Source: Calycina herbarum
Lineage: Eukaryota; Ascomycota; Leotiomycetes; Helotiales; Pezizellaceae
Assembly (NCBI GenBank): GCA_001414485.1
Contig: LLEY01000036.1
Span: 186,001 to 250,000, forward strand
Direction: 5' to 3'
Length of the DNA: 64,000 nt
Shown here: piece after piece, positions 43,635 through 57,200 of the stretch
Numbering within the stretch: the first letter of the stretch is position 1
Layout: each line of letters begins with the position of its first letter
Notes under the pieces: model-generated
The model's input: the letters and a program-made list of their open reading frames with translations, nothing else
The model's database searches: none
Told to the model about the DNA's origin: nothing
Program-made: the position numbers and the translations under genes

Positions 43635-46600
43635 ATGTCTTCTCAAGAACAACCGGTCGACCAAATGACCCATCCTGAGGCGTCAGCTGCAGTCTTCCTC
43701 GCAATGATGGTAAGAAATTCAACCATCCCTCTCTTGCATATGCCGTTATGTCTTTGGCTTCCCCTTGCACGTGCATTTTGGTATAATGACTGGTGCTTCT
43801 TCGACACTAACTCGCACAATATCATGCTTTGTGCGAAGTGGTCAAGAAGAATCACCGGTCATTCGAGATGCTCCAGTCCAATATTTTCGCTGGCTGCCAT
43901 CGATAGCTACAAGACCGTTGTTGTATTGAGCATTGCTAACATACAAACTCAACTAATAGGATGATCTCGGCGTTGGCAGAACCAATGCGTTGCCTCTCTC
44001 TGGTGGTGGTCCACATCATAACCTTAATGTCCCAATGCCCGCCCCCAGAAGAGGCAATATCCACAGTGGGGTTGCCGCTTGGAATAGTAAGTAGCTCTTA
44101 TACCACAGTACTAATGTGTCCACTAACGACAAGCAGCTGCAGTCTTTGGCGCCGATACAGCCGCAGACGAGGGCAAGGAGTCCATCATGGATGGCCAGCT
44201 CTATCGTATGAACAGAATGGCGGCACAAGGTCAATCGTTCCAACCACCCATTCAGCGTGGACAAGGCTCATTTCGGGGCGGCCGTGGTGGCTATGGGGTC
44301 GGACGAAACAACATGCAGTAAGTTATTCAAACATCCCATGAGTTTAAACTCCTAAAGGCTTACACTGGGATTCTAGTTCTCGGGGTGCCATTGACTATGC
44401 CAACATTAGTCAGACGAGACGCGCCATCGAGACGAACAATCGTGTTGTTCAACTCATTGCAAGTTTGGACAAGAAATCCGCAAAGCCGGCACAGGCTCCA
44501 AAGGTCACACAAGCTCCAAAGGCAGCTCAAGCACTCAAAGTAGCACGATCAAGCCGTCCAGTACCGTCACGCCGGGAGGTATTTGGCCCTGCAATTCCTT
44601 TAGCAAGTCCTGAAAAGTTTCTTCGAAGTGCTGCAAAGGTATTTGGCAAGCCAGCGGCCGCCCCCATCAAGGCTGAGGTTGTCATTAAGAACGAGGCTCC
44701 TGTCTCTGTCAAGGAAGAGGCTGTTGCCCCCATCAAGCAAGAGACTGTTGTCCGTGTCAAGGAAGAGGTAATCTCAGACACCAAATCCTTTACATCATCT
44801 ACACCCGAGCTTGCACCCGTGAAGGGCCTTGAATCATCCAGATATGTTACGGATGAATACAAGGCGGCACATGCTGCTTTGGCTAAGTCTACTATGATCG
44901 CCGATGCTGCAAAGGCAAAAGCCTCGATCCATTCTTCTGCCTCTCAACTCCATGGCACGGCAACTGTCAAGCCTGTGGTCAACTTGCCAAAGGAAGATGA
45001 ATACAATCATGACTTGACCAGAAAATGGGGAGGCCAGTTTTCTATGGATGATGGTCCTGTCCAGGATGCCACCATCATCTATTTTGCTAAAGACTCAAGT
45101 GGCCCCCGTATCCTAAGACTCGTTGTCACCATTGATGGGAAGCCCGTGTCCGTATTCAGCCAGGTTGTTCCTAAGGACGTTGCAGTGAAGCGAGAAGACG
45201 GTACCTCCGTACTTCTAGGTCCGTTCGTTGAAAAGGGCGCCGAGTGCTGTAACCTCCGGCTTCAAACTGACCGACCGGTCCATATGGAGGCAATTTACAA
45301 CATTGTTACCCTCGATCCATACCGACCCGCAGAGTCGAGAGTGGAGCCAGAAGTCATTGGCAATCAACCAGAGACAGAAGCACCAAGTCAAGTCGCCGAA
45401 GTAACTTCGATTGATATGTCCACTGATAACGCAAATCAGGACGGTGAACAAGCAGAAATTCCAAAGATTTTTGACAGTTGTTTCGAGCATGACGGTGTTG
45501 CTTTTCTCTTTGCGGGTGCCGTTGAGTTTCAATATGAAGGCACTTTCTTGGAGTACCTCTTCAAGACCTTCAATAACTCAACATTGCAACCCGATGACGC
45601 AAAGGAGGCAATTCTTGAGTCTGTCGAGCTTGTTGCGGGCGCCGAACAGATGCTTCAAGAATTTACCCGGAGCTCTCCAACTTTCAACATGATGTTGGGA
45701 ATTGGAGCTACTGGACCACCACGTGGATTTGGCAAGAAAGTTCTAGCAGAGTTGTTGGCAGTGCGTGATGCCCACAACTCCCGAAAGGTACAGGTGTCTT
45801 CACCCAATGTCGAGCAACCAGCATCCAATGTCGAGCTGCCAGCAATGCAGGATGAACCTTCTCCAAATCGTACCACCTACGCAGAGGGTGATCTTTTCGA
45901 GCTCCGCACTAATGCCGTTCAATATGAAAAGGAGCTCCTCCCATCCAAGGAGATGCGCTCATCCAAGGAGATGCCATCCGAGGAAGTGATTTCAGGCCGT
46001 GCTCGCCAGCAGTCAACACCCAAGCCTCTTGTCTCTTCTGACACTGCACCAGCTCCTTCAACGAGTGTAGCTGGATGGAACACTTTTGCCACGACAGCTG
46101 GTTCTCTTCCAGTATCTAGCCCTATTCGGGCGGCTGTCCCTCTGCCAACACCAGATACTGTTCCAGCTCCGTCAAAGCCTGTCTCGTTCACGGTCCCAGA
46201 TCCACCTTCGAGCCAAGTGAAAGGCGGAAACGTTTTCCCTCACAACCCTTCTAGAAATGCCAATCAAACTTCGAAGTCGTTGGCACCGGTCGGCAATCTT
46301 ACTCGAGGTCCGATGCCTAGCTCCATGTCAAACAATCAGGTACTGGATGTATCTCCTTCTGGAATGCCGGATACAGTTCTTGGGAAAGTCATCGCATCTT
46401 CCATTGTGAAGAAGGAAGATCTCGAAGATGCGAAGACCGTCTCTGAAAACATTGATGCTAAATTGGCCAAGCTACCCAAACTTGGAGCATCTAGATTCGG
46501 TCCAATGGGTGATAAGGGTGGCAACCTCGAACCCACAGCAAATCGGCCCATGCCATTCCAGCCAAAGGCACTTACTTCTAGTGATGACAAGCTAAAGAAG

Positions 46601-47041
46601 CAGCTTCAACCCACAGCAAATCGACCTATGGCATCTCAGCCAAATGCACTTCCTTCTAGTGAGCTTAAGGAGCAGCTCGAACTTGCGAGACAGTTGCAGG
46701 GAGAGGTTTTTACGGGCGGTAAGACAAAGACAAGCAGAGCAGCTCCCTCAAACCCATCCGCGTACAGTGTACCAAAGCAAGCTCAGCGCAATGCCCAAAA
46801 GCAGATGAGCGGTCAGGTTGCCAATGGCGGTTTCCCACAACAACAGCCATTTCCCTCGTTTCCACCACGAGAGGACATGCATGCTCGCAAGGAATCGACC
46901 GACTCGTCTGATACAGATCATAAGTCACGCGGTCCTCGAAATGGAAATGTTAAAGCCAATACCAATGTCAATGCCCATGTTTTTAGTCAAAGACAAGCAT
47001 TGCAGGCTCAATACCGAGCTAACCTCCAACCTCGTCGATGA
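43635..47041 (+). CDS. Large low-complexity protein with RGG and SUMO-consensus motifs
   Basis: The exons are 43635-43709, 43960-44086, 44137-44317 and 44377-47041, 1015 residues, phases consistent. The N-terminus is ordered-looking, then an RGG patch ('RGQGSFRGGRGGYGVGR', about residue 130). Then comes a Lys/Ala/Pro stretch with at least five psi-K-x-E motifs (IKAE, IKNE, VKEE, IKQE, VKEE). A middle region around residues 330-440 is the best folded candidate ('ATIIYFAKDSSGPRILRLVVTIDGKPVSVFSQVVP'). A second compact block ('HDGVAFLFAGAVEF..') follows, then a long disordered tail with an imperfect repeat of about 30 residues ('LEPTANRPMPFQP' / 'LQPTANRPMASQP'). There is no membrane segment. 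I do not recognise the family. RNA-binding or stress-granule-type roles are possible but inferred. The first intron is 250 bp, so a small extra exon there is possible. Confidence 0.75.
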
Positions 47042-49048
47042 GAAAGCAAAAATTTTCCTGTTATGTGTTTGTATGATCAGAGCGATATGAGAAAACAGGG
47101 GAAAAAAGCAGAAAAGCAAAACAAAACAATAAAAGATGAGAAGAATGAAGTGGAGGGATGGATGATAATGACCTTGACGTTGTTTTTGGTCCATTTGACG
47201 AGAAATATTTTGAGGTTTTGACAAAGTTGTACCAAAGATTCAGTGCGATGATTCTTGCGAGTACGACACCCAGCGATTGATTGATACCACCAGGCTCCGA
47301 GGTTTGATAAGATAAAACTGTTTGCGAGGGCGTTTTAGATAGTCTCTTTTCTCGAAAGAATTGATTATTTGCTCTTCCACTTCGCTGTTCAAATTGATGA
47401 TGACTTGTGAATGTGTTTTGAATCGCCATGCTTGCCTGATATATCTTGGCCTCGTTCATTTGACGGTGGAATTGAAAAAGAAGAAAAGCGCTGCATTAGG
47501 AGATTGACGTCGGGATTCCCAGTATCACGATGCCCTTTCTGGCTGTACCTGTAAGGCCAGAAAAAGGAGACCAAACAAGGTGTTGCCCCCGTTTTTATGA
47601 GTGTATTGTGTAGTATTACGGGCGGGGGAATGGATGAGCGGGGGGATGTAGGAATTCGTAACTGACCAAAAGGAGCATCCCTCTGCTCTTCATCTCCGCT
47701 TGTTCGACCAAGACTCGGAAAATCTTTTATTCCTAAATAACTGGAATCATGTTTTGTATTTCCTTTATACTCCAATAAGTGTTGGGAGAATTTTAGAGGG
47801 CTGCTGGGGAAACGGGGGGTGGCATTTTATTACTGATGGATGATGACTTAAGATTGGTCGAAATGCAAGCAAGGTACTTGAATCGCGACTAAGTGCTCGG
47901 ACAATTGTAGAAGGGAAAGTGCTAGGGTACTGTAGTTACGCATTCCTGTAAACCATGGTATGGAAGATGTTGGGTTAGGGGGGGATTTATTGCTGATGAA
48001 TGGTAACTTGTGATGGATACTCGAATGTGGGGAGGTTGCTTGAATTGCGAATATTTGGTATGCCAGATAATAGGGAGAGGATTTTGAGAGTTTTAGGATT
48101 TTCTTGTTTTAACTCTCTTCTTCAGGTCTTTTAGAATAACCTAGTTTTCAAGTCTGTTCTTGCCGGTTCTTTGGATCTAAGAGAATTCATTAGCTGGGGG
48201 GATATTCTAGTAATATTGTTTATTTAGGTTAGTGGATTATTCGATGGCTTTCTGGATTCCTTGTACGGATTCTACGAGGTCCTTTTGAATAGGGCTACTC
48301 ATTTAATCGACTTGAACGTCTTACACTTTGGCTGAATATTACTTACGAGGTTTCTGAAAATGAGGTATGTTGACAGTCTTGGGGGGATGGGGATGATTTG
48401 TTGTGATTTGTTCTTTTGGTCTCGCTTGAATCCGGGGCATTACTGTGCGTACAACCTCTCTCTCCACTGTCACGGAAATTCTTAGACAATGTTTGGTATT
48501 GTACGAGATCGTTTTGAAGAATCAAGGAGTGGATTTTGCGATTCTCTCAAACCTTCTGGGAGAATAGATGTAATTGCCCTAGTACTGATAGGTCAAAAGA
48601 AATCAAGATGCATGAGTGTTTTGAAAACCTTAATGAAATCAACTCAGTGGTATTGGGGATGTGAAATAAAAATGATTGGAGGTAGGGAATGAGAGTATGT
48701 CGGTATGTTGAGAATATTAGCATTTCCCATCCAACAGGCCAATTCTGAGTTTTGAAAGTACAGCAAAATGAAATCTGAAAGCCTTCCAGTATTGCCTGAA
48801 ATTGCATATGCGGAGTAAATACCATCTTATCTTATCATTTTTGCTTAAGCTATCAAAGAGGTAAAGAGGTTCACAGCCCTTCCAGGTTCATACTCGCTTA
48901 GCGCGCTAAGAAAATCTGTACAAAGTCCGGAACGTTCTATAACCCACAGACCAGATAGAAATTTATATAATTAACTCTATCTTGTCTAGAATTAATTTTG
49001 CATCGTCACCTGGTTACCTCCTGCCTTGCAAACAAAAACAATTGCACC
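47042..49048. other. Intergenic, no gene seen
   Basis: This is about 2 kb without a supported gene. Short open frames lack family resemblance, splice logic or consistent bias. The 14-bp palindrome CTTAGCGCGCTAAG (48897-48910) lies 139 bp before the next ATG, and a TATATAA-like site is near 48963. Confidence 0.55.
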
Positions 49049-49646
49049 ATGAGCTCTAGCAGCGCAACCAACGACGCAGAGGTTTGTTAATGAACTGATT
49101 CATTTCTTTGAAAATGCACAAGAAGCTGACCTTGTGAAATAGATGCTATCTAACAGCAACCGCGATGAGGGTGTCATTGTTAAAGACGGTGGTACCGCAG
49201 ACCATGGACCTGTAAGTCATTAATTCCAATGTTTGGAAACTGTAAATGAAATGCGAAAACCTACTAACCTCCCCTTCATAGAAATCAACCACCCAATCTC
49301 CCGCCGCCTCCACCTCCGCAAACCCCACTCCTCCCGCCGAATCACCAAAGCCAAAGGTTGCGAAGGGACGTAAGGGTCCAACCTCGATCGGTCATGCCAA
49401 GAGAGAACGCCTTCGAGATTTGCATTATGAGTATCCGTCTCGGGGGTCTAAGACAATTCGTCAAGCATATCTTGAACGAGTTGCTAAGGAGCTCGATGTT
49501 ACCACTGAACAAGTTAGCGTAAGCATTATTCTCGAGGAACATCTATGATACTTGTCATACTAAAAGAAATCCCTACTTAGGTCAATCTCTCCGAGTTCCG
49601 CCGCCAAATCGTCCGGAAGTATAAGAAATCTATGGGTTGGATGTAA
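49049..49646 (+). CDS. Small three-helix (homeodomain-like) protein
   Basis: The exons are 49049-49081, 49143-49211, 49282-49518 and 49581-49646, 134 residues with every intron in phase 0. The N-terminus is disordered (Ser/Thr/Pro), then a basic 'KVAKGRKGP' stretch and 'KRERLRDLHYEYPSRGSKTIRQAYLERVAKELDVTTEQVS|VNLSEFRRQIVRKYKK'. The pattern of helix, turn, helix with L-x-V-T-x-x-Q-V, then a basic helix is what a homeodomain looks like, but the family's W-F-x-N is replaced by N-L-S-E-F, so this is inference. The intron sits right before the last helix, the same place as in the 27-42 kb paralogues, and the pattern 'Y-x-x-x-P...E-x-x-A-x-x-L' is shared. A distant relationship is possible. Confidence 0.7.
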
Positions 49647-50295
49647 ATCATCATGTAAGACGTTCTTTCCGCGACCTCTATGATTGCTGGACATTCTAAC
49701 TGATGTTTAGATTCTTGCTTCCGAACTACATATGACCAATTGCAGAAAAGGGTTCCCGAAGTTTTTTGAGTGATGGTAATCTGGGGTCCCGGCGGTTTTG
49801 CAACTTGCGAATACTGTTGTAACGGATTGGTAATTGTATTTTTGATATTGGCTTGGTACCTCTGGTGCCTTTGAAATACAAATACCACCGATTTGCAAAC
49901 TGAATACCTCGCGAACCCATGTACCAAAGTGACCTAGTATTGAAGGTTTCGGGATTTTCCATCCCTATCCAACAGATATTACTACTCTCCGTGCTGAATA
50001 TTACGTTGAACCTGGATTACTTGAACCCAAACAGCTCAGAATATCGAAATATAAATAAGAAATGGCGTCGTTGAATGAGACGACGTTGAGCTGTCAAATG
50101 AAGTGGGGATACACCACGCCGTGAAGCTAGGCTGCATTGAGGGCATCCCTGCTTGACTCGTGGTCCCCTATCCGAAATGTAGTGGAGGTACGAGGAAACC
50201 TCACCACAACGACCATCTTGCCATTGAACATGCAACGACAACCTACAATTGATTTTGTACCTTTCAATTCCTGAGCAGCAAGCACACAATTCACC
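49647..50295. other. Intergenic upstream of the desaturase
   Basis: No gene is recognised. It holds the presumed promoter and 5' UTR of the desaturase. Confidence 0.5.
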
Positions 50296-51624
50296 ATGCC
50301 AGCTCCCACCTCCTCCACCACGACAACATGTCCGCCAGAAAAGAAAGGCGATCTCGACTCGGAAATGCGGTCAAGGGCGCCTCAACAAAAGACGCCCCTC
50401 GCCCCTCCATTGGAAGTGAAAGAACATGATTTCTTCTGGACCTACACCGAAGAACCCCATCGCACACGACGACAAGCAATTATCAAAGCCCATCCCGAAG
50501 TACAATCTCCCAATTCCCTCTCACAGTTCAATTGACTAACATCTCCCCTCACAGGTCACGAAACTCTGCGGACCGGAACCACTCACGAAATACGTCGTCG
50601 TCTTCGTCGTCTCGATTCAAATCCTCTGCGCATACCTCCTCCAAAACACCCCGTTCCTATCATGGAAGTTCTTCTTGACAGCATATATTGTGGGCGCGAC
50701 GGCGAACCAGAATTTGTTCTTGGCTATCCATGAGATTTCCCATAATCTGGCGTTTAGAAGTGCGAATGCGAATAGGGCTCTGGCTATCGTGGCGAATCTA
50801 CCAATTGGAATTGCATACAGTGCTTCTTTTCGGGTATGTACTCTTCTTTCTCCCTCGAGCTCTCTCTCGGCCCATTGCATAAACAGGCCCTTCGAAAATG
50901 GCGTGTCGAGTGGCGTGAAGCCCAAAATACGGTCAAGGAAGAGAGAACCCATGCTAATTATCTGTAGCCATACCATTTGACACACCACAAATCCCTCGGC
51001 GTCGACGGCCTAGACACCGACCTCCCCACCGCCCTTGAAGCAGTATTCCTCGATTCCATCCTCGGAAAAGCCTTCTTCTGCACCTTCCAAATCCTCTTCT
51101 ACGCCCTCCGTCCCATGTTCATCTACGCTGTCCCCTTTACCTCAATCCACTACATAAACATCGTCATCCAATACTCGTTCGACATTCTCCTCGTCCATTT
51201 CTGCACCCTCAACTCCCTCTTTTACCTCATCCTCTCCTCCTTCCTCGCAGGCTCCCTCCATCCCTGCGCGGGACATTTTATAGCGGAACATTACATCTTC
51301 GATCCCCCCGAGAACTGCACGGATCCTTTGACGGGCACGCTGATCCCTGAGACGTTTAGTTATTATGGGGTGTTGAATTTTTTCACATATAATGTGGGGT
51401 TGCATAATGAACATCATGATTTTCCTGCTGTGCCGTGGACGAGACTGATGGAGTTGAATCGGGTGGCGGGGGAGTTTTATGAGGGATTGCCCCGACATGA
51501 GAGTTGGGTGGGGGTTATTTGGAGGTTTATTCTTGATGATAAGGTGGGCATGAGGTGTCGGGTTAAGAGGAAGGATGGGGGACGGAAGGTGGGGGGATGG
51601 AAGGAGAGTGAGATACAGTCGTGA
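50296..51624 (+). CDS. dsd1: Sphingolipid delta-4 desaturase (dihydroceramide desaturase)
   Basis: It introduces the 4,5-trans double bond into dihydroceramide in the ER membrane, feeding glucosylceramide synthesis. The exons are 50296-50499, 50555-50833 and 50968-51624, 379 residues, close to the usual length of this family. The N-terminal Lipid_DES block is clear ('DFFWTYTEEPHRTRRQAIIKAHPEVTKLCGPEP'). All three His boxes are present: HEISH (about residue 127), HLTHH (about residue 165) and HNEHH (about residue 293). Hydrophobic segments lie at 'YVVVFVVSIQILCAYLL', 'FYALRPMFIYAVPF' and 'NSLFYLILSSFLAGSL'. The C-terminus is basic (RVKRKDGGRK). The HPE/VTK junction at intron 1 matches the conserved family sequence. 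It appears intact. Confidence 0.95.
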
Positions 51625-54291
51625 TCTTTCTTATTTCTCTTCTTCTTTTCTAGTGTTGGTATTCTGGGGTATCCTCGGGCAGGCATTTTTGGGGGGGATG
51701 TTGCATGGTTGTCTGTGGTATATTTGTAGATGGTTTGAAGAACGGGGGGACTTTTTGCTTGCACATGGGTACATATAGTGATGGATGGATAGGTGTATAT
51801 ATATTTTCTGAAACGAGGCAACGAGAAACTTGGTACAAACTTCATAATTTGCTTAAACTTGGCATCGGGGTTGAGGTCAAGAGAGGGTAGGGTGACTTGG
51901 TAGATATAGATTTCCCGCTGTCTAGTTTTGTTTAAAAAATGATGATATTGTCTTGATGGTTTGCTTTTTTGGTATTTGTGTCGTGATAATCTAGGGGGGA
52001 AGGGAGGGTGATTTCTCTAAATTCTGTTGAGTAATTGGAGCTATTGTTCCAAGGGGTTAGAGAGTAAGCTTGAGTGGATGAGTAACAAATCACCTTACTG
52101 TGGCTTCATGATGGATATTGGGGGATTGGGTTTATGAGGTTTTGTCAGGTACCAAAAAGCAAGTAGCTAAATCGTTGCTCCTGGCGCCCTCCGTATTATT
52201 ACTCAAAAGGGGTTTCGGACAATTTCTAGTATTGTCCGAGAAGTTTTAGGAGAATGACGAGAGAGAGTTCCTGGTTCTTCTAATCCATTTTGAAAAAAAT
52301 GCAATTAATTATCCTAGACTAAATAGAACAAGTCTTAGTTAAGTAGGTGTTCTGAGAATAATGACGGGATGGAGTCATCCTCTGGATGCAAAAAAATTTC
52401 AATTCCTGCAACATCATAAGGAGACTTGTTTCTTATACCTGTGTTTCTTGAGTTCGAAGTAGAAGCTAAACATTGAGTAGAATGTTTGTACATAATTAGA
52501 GTAGATGTAAAACCCTCTTACCTAGTGACGCGGCGCATTTCGCGCAATGAACATCCCCGCTTGATTTGCCAATGCGGTTCTGCGAGATGGACTATGACTT
52601 AGGTTGGGGGTTCGTTGATATTCTGGGTATTTAGCTGAAGTTGTTTGAAGTGAGACTGAAATACATCGAGTTGCTTTGGTCATTGGTGGGAAGTGGAATA
52701 CTTGAAGCAAGGAATACCTCAATATGATATCGTTGATGGTACGAAGGATTATCAAGTGATAAAGTTATACAAAGAAGCCGAGCATATTTAAATTGAAGAT
52801 AAGTATCTCGAGTAAGATTAGTAAGGAGACTTTGGAGATTCAAACCCGCACGTTTCACATCGCTGGAGGTACGAAAACGAGTAATTTGATTTTTGAGATG
52901 GTTGAGATAATCCAGCTCGGAAGATGATGTCTAGATATTATAGCTTATCTAAATTCTACTGAGATGTTTCTGAATTCTGGTGCGGCTTGGCTTGGTGGGT
53001 AGATAGAATATCCTGGATTTCTTTGCATGATAAGCGAGTATGAAGGAGACAAAATATTGAAGGGCTCTGGTCATCCTGTGCGGTTCTGTAATGATCAATT
53101 GACTTGGGGCTAAGTGAAATCCTGATTCAATCTCTGTTAATATCGTGAGATACTACTCAGTTATTACCATCGGGACTTGAATAATATGGTGATTGAGCAT
53201 TCGAATTAACTTCTTTGCATTTTCTGGTTTAGCTTGAAGAGTTGCTGAAGGGTGGAATTGAAATTGAAATTGGTAAGAAGCATCAGGAAGTGCTGGAGTT
53301 TATATTAGACTTCATTTTTCGCCTGCAAAATATTGAGATAGAAACATTGGTTGAGTCGACGTATCTGGCCTTGAGCGATTTAGGAGAAAGTACCGATCCT
53401 GCTCGAATCCCCCTTTTCTTTTCCTCTCTTCCATCACTTTTCTCTAATTCAGCAGAATCATCAGGATTATATGGATGGGGAAGCTGTGTTTTGGATATAG
53501 GTAGAGTAGGGACCGAGACTCTCACATAGGACTTTAGCGACAGATAAATGAGCCGGATTTATCGGAACCCGTGTTCTTTGAATTCCCTTTTCTATCTCGA
53601 GCATTAGAAAACTTCTGTTCATTGAATCCATTTAAGTTTTTGAGGAGAAGAGAGCAAGTTAGTCATCAAGCAACTTCTATAACACTTCAAAAATGTAAGG
53701 TCACAATCTATCTCAAGACGATCTCCCAATGGACATTAAAAATGGCAGTAAATACTTCAGGTTCGTTGCTGCCTATCTACCTCTCGTTGTTCCAACTTTC
53801 TGGGGTAATCTACGGAAATTATCCTAAGCATTTAAAACAATTTGAACTACTAGCCCAGGTGTTCTGGAACAACCAAGTCCTAACTTTGTACTAGAAAATC
53901 AGAGCAACGGGTTATTTGTTTACTGCGGCTTTCAATCTCCACCTCGAGGACGATGTATTGGAATTTCAAGACCTACCGAAGGACCAGAGCAAAGATTTTC
54001 ATAACTAGTGATGATCATCAAGTCTAAATTCCAACACCTCAGGAGCTTTCAAAGCAATATATTCTAGTATTCCGATGATATAATACATGATAAGGTGATT
54101 GCTCACAGAAAATACGAGACGATTGATGAATTAATCGAATGAAAATTCTTCAAGGACAGTAAGAATCGGAATCAACAATGAATTTATTACGTAAGGACCT
54201 GAAGACGAAATTAAGGAAAGCAAAGAGGAATGAAAACCATTTATAAATGAGGAAGGCAAGGCGGAAAGTATACTATGGACAATCTTCTCTG
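51625..54291. other. Intergenic, possible old gene remnant at 53.2-53.9 kb
   Basis: This is mostly AT-rich sequence. Frames at 53242-53529 ('HQEVLEFILDFIFRLQNIEIETLVESTYLAL') and 53571-53894 are on the plus strand and look somewhat helical but match nothing I recognise and have no start context. No RNA gene was found. Confidence 0.4.
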
Positions 54292-57200
54292 CTAATCAAT
54301 CTCTCCAATCGTCCGGCTCTCTGCTAGTCGTGTCCTGATGATTTCAGCAATCACAAAGTGGTCATCCGATTCTGCAAATTTGACTGCCATCTCGGTTGGT
54401 CTAGCTCCATTGTCAAGTAGGAGGACAACAGTATCAAGGTGGCCCAGTTGCGCTGCCCCCTCCAACGCCGTAATGCCTCCTTCCTCTGCGCCTGCTGCAT
54501 TAGGATCAACTCCCATCTCTAGCAGCTGCTTGACAATGTTGATGTGTCCACACAGTGAGGCGCTTTGGAGTGCAATGAGGCCAGTACTTTTCCCAGCGGG
54601 GGCATGTACATCTGCTCCGTTCTCAACCAGGAAGTTAATCAACTTCTCGCTTGGCCTCATTTGTGAGACAGCAGCCTGAATTGCGGTTCTACCATTGATC
54701 TCTGCTGCGGGCGCATTTATGTTGGCCCCCAAATCTATCAAAAGAGTTTCAAAAGCGAACTCCTCCTCTTGGACATCATCGTCCGAGTCCGAGTCGTCCC
54801 ACTCTTCGTACAAATCTTCGTACAAATCTTCGTATTCCTCTTCCTTGGATCCCAGAATTGACAGTTGTAGAGTCGTGCCGTTATACTCGTAAAACTGTTG
54901 ATCCTTCCAATTTGAGACCGCATTGATATCCGCTCCGCTGGATACCATAAATTTCACCAAACTTGTCACTTTTTGCAAACTTTCGGTGTCAAATCCTGGA
55001 GAATAACAATGAGCAAGTGTGTGCAAGGCACTCTTTGGCGTTCCGCTGCCTTTACCCCCATGGTGAGACGGTTGAGCGTTTATGTTCACCCCACCCTCCA
55101 AGAGAATTTGTGCTGTTTCCAGTTCTGTCCTGTGGCCAGTTCCGCATATGATTGCGGTTTGGAGCGATTTGTATCCTTTGCAACCTTCGGGCTCAGGCTC
55201 CCACTGTAAAGCTCCATTTGCAACATCATTTTGACCAGATGTGCACATCTCTGGCCCTTTCCTGCATAAGAGCTAGCGAGCTGCAAGAAAGTTTCACTTT
55301 CTTCCATAGTCTGTAAGCTAGTCCCACTTTGGACCAAGTATTGAGTAAAGTCCAATTCTCTGGTTATGATTGCTAATTTCAACACACGTTGCTGGATGTT
55401 GGGTGAGGATACTGCAACACGCTCTCCCATAAAGTCTCGGATTTTGCGAAATATGTTCCCTGCTGACTGGGGAGACTCTCTGAGCAAGATCAACTAACTC
55501 TTCGAGCTCAATGCCCCCTTGTAACACCATTTCGGGTAGAATTTGGAGAAGATTGTCGTTCTCAAAAGCTGTTTGGACTTTCTGTAAGGAATTTTGAAGC
55601 TTCACTTCTCTAGACCCTAGGGCTTGCGCGTCCCCACCAAGAATGTATATGTGACAACGTATAGCCTGAGCGTTTGACGAGCAAAGCGTGATAGCCGTGT
55701 ATCCAATTGATGGCCCGTCTTGGGAGATACCGTTCGCACCAAATCGAGCGCTGATTTGTTGTAATTACCGAAGATTTCAGCATTAACTTCAACTTGATCC
55801 CTAAGAAGATCGACCGCTACCCTGAGGCGGTTGTATGATGACTCTAGCATGGCAGCAGGTATATCAGGAGGAAACAAGTGAGGCAATGGACATTCAATAT
55901 TTTCGTTGTCGGCAGCAATATAAAATGCTACATCTCTTTCATTGCCTGCTCTAGCTGCAGACTGAACGTGATCCCAATCGACGTAGAGATGAACGGTGAA
56001 ATTTTCCTCGTGGAGTGTCCGGTATATTGCAAGACTTCGAGTTTCTAGTGGAAGAAGGTGGTGACTTCTGTCTGTATCAAGTACAGGATGCCAACCGCGA
56101 TTGTTACCGAGAGATCCTGTTCAAAAGATAAGGCCTCAGCATTTGTGCTTATTGCAAGGGCACTGGCTGCAAGCAAGTATTGAACCAGAAAATGGTTTCC
56201 TTCACCATACGAAGCACACCACAATGCTGTTACATAGAGGGGCCTCTCTTGAGTTCTGAAATGGGACTCGGGTAGAAATGTGGCGTTCAATTTACTTCCT
56301 GCTTCCAATAGTAATCGGGAGGATTCAATGCGATTAGCGAGTACGAGTAGCGTAGCGGGAGCTCCCTCTATTCTAATGAAAGCATTGGGGTCGACGCCTT
56401 CGCTCAATAGTTTGCCAACCATATCGACGTGATCCAGATTGAGTGCAACAATCATTTTATGCAATTTGTTTCTACCGAACATAGTGTGATGTTTGTCGGC
56501 GACAAGAAGCTTTTTGGCTTCTTGGATCACTCGCTAATGAAGCTTTCGAATGTTTTTGAAACAATCACTGATGTTTAATTAGAGCTATCGTTGAGGGACA
56601 AACGAAGAGGTATCTTACTCGTCAAAGTCACAAGTCCTTTTCATGAGCTGGTCTAAAAACATCCAAGTTGAGGACAGCTTTATTTCAAAGAGGGCTTCTA
56701 GTAACAACATGCTTTGATTTCCAAGCCATCGGATTAGAGAAAACTTTGTATCCAGCGACTGCATTGAGTTCGACCCGAGTTGCAATGCTATGGTAAGCGC
56801 TTCATAAAATGCATCAGATGTGGTAGTAGAGCCTAGTAACCTGTCAAGCCTATTACGTAGATCCCCTTCATGTCTCTCCAACACCGAATGTTTCAATCGC
56901 TGCAGTATCGTGTGGCGTACATCTATTTTCATCGAGAGGCGGCCCAAAGAGACTTGAATTGCGGTAAAGTTAGAGCAAAACATGCTGAAGACAAACATAA
57001 CAAGCCTTTTTTTCATAAAAAGCACACTATTGGGGCACTTGGATACCTGATTTAACCCTTCATTGCGTCCGCTGATCTCCTCATCGTCATCTTGCGGTCT
57101 AGAAAGACGATTTGCTGAGTAACCCTCCGCTGCGCATAGGTACTTTAAGAATAAATCTTTCAAATGTGGATTCTCTGGGTCCATGGTATTAGTCAAAATA

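Noticed and set aside
50617..50988. Minus-strand frame opposite the desaturase
   Set aside because: It is antisense to a firmly identified enzyme gene.
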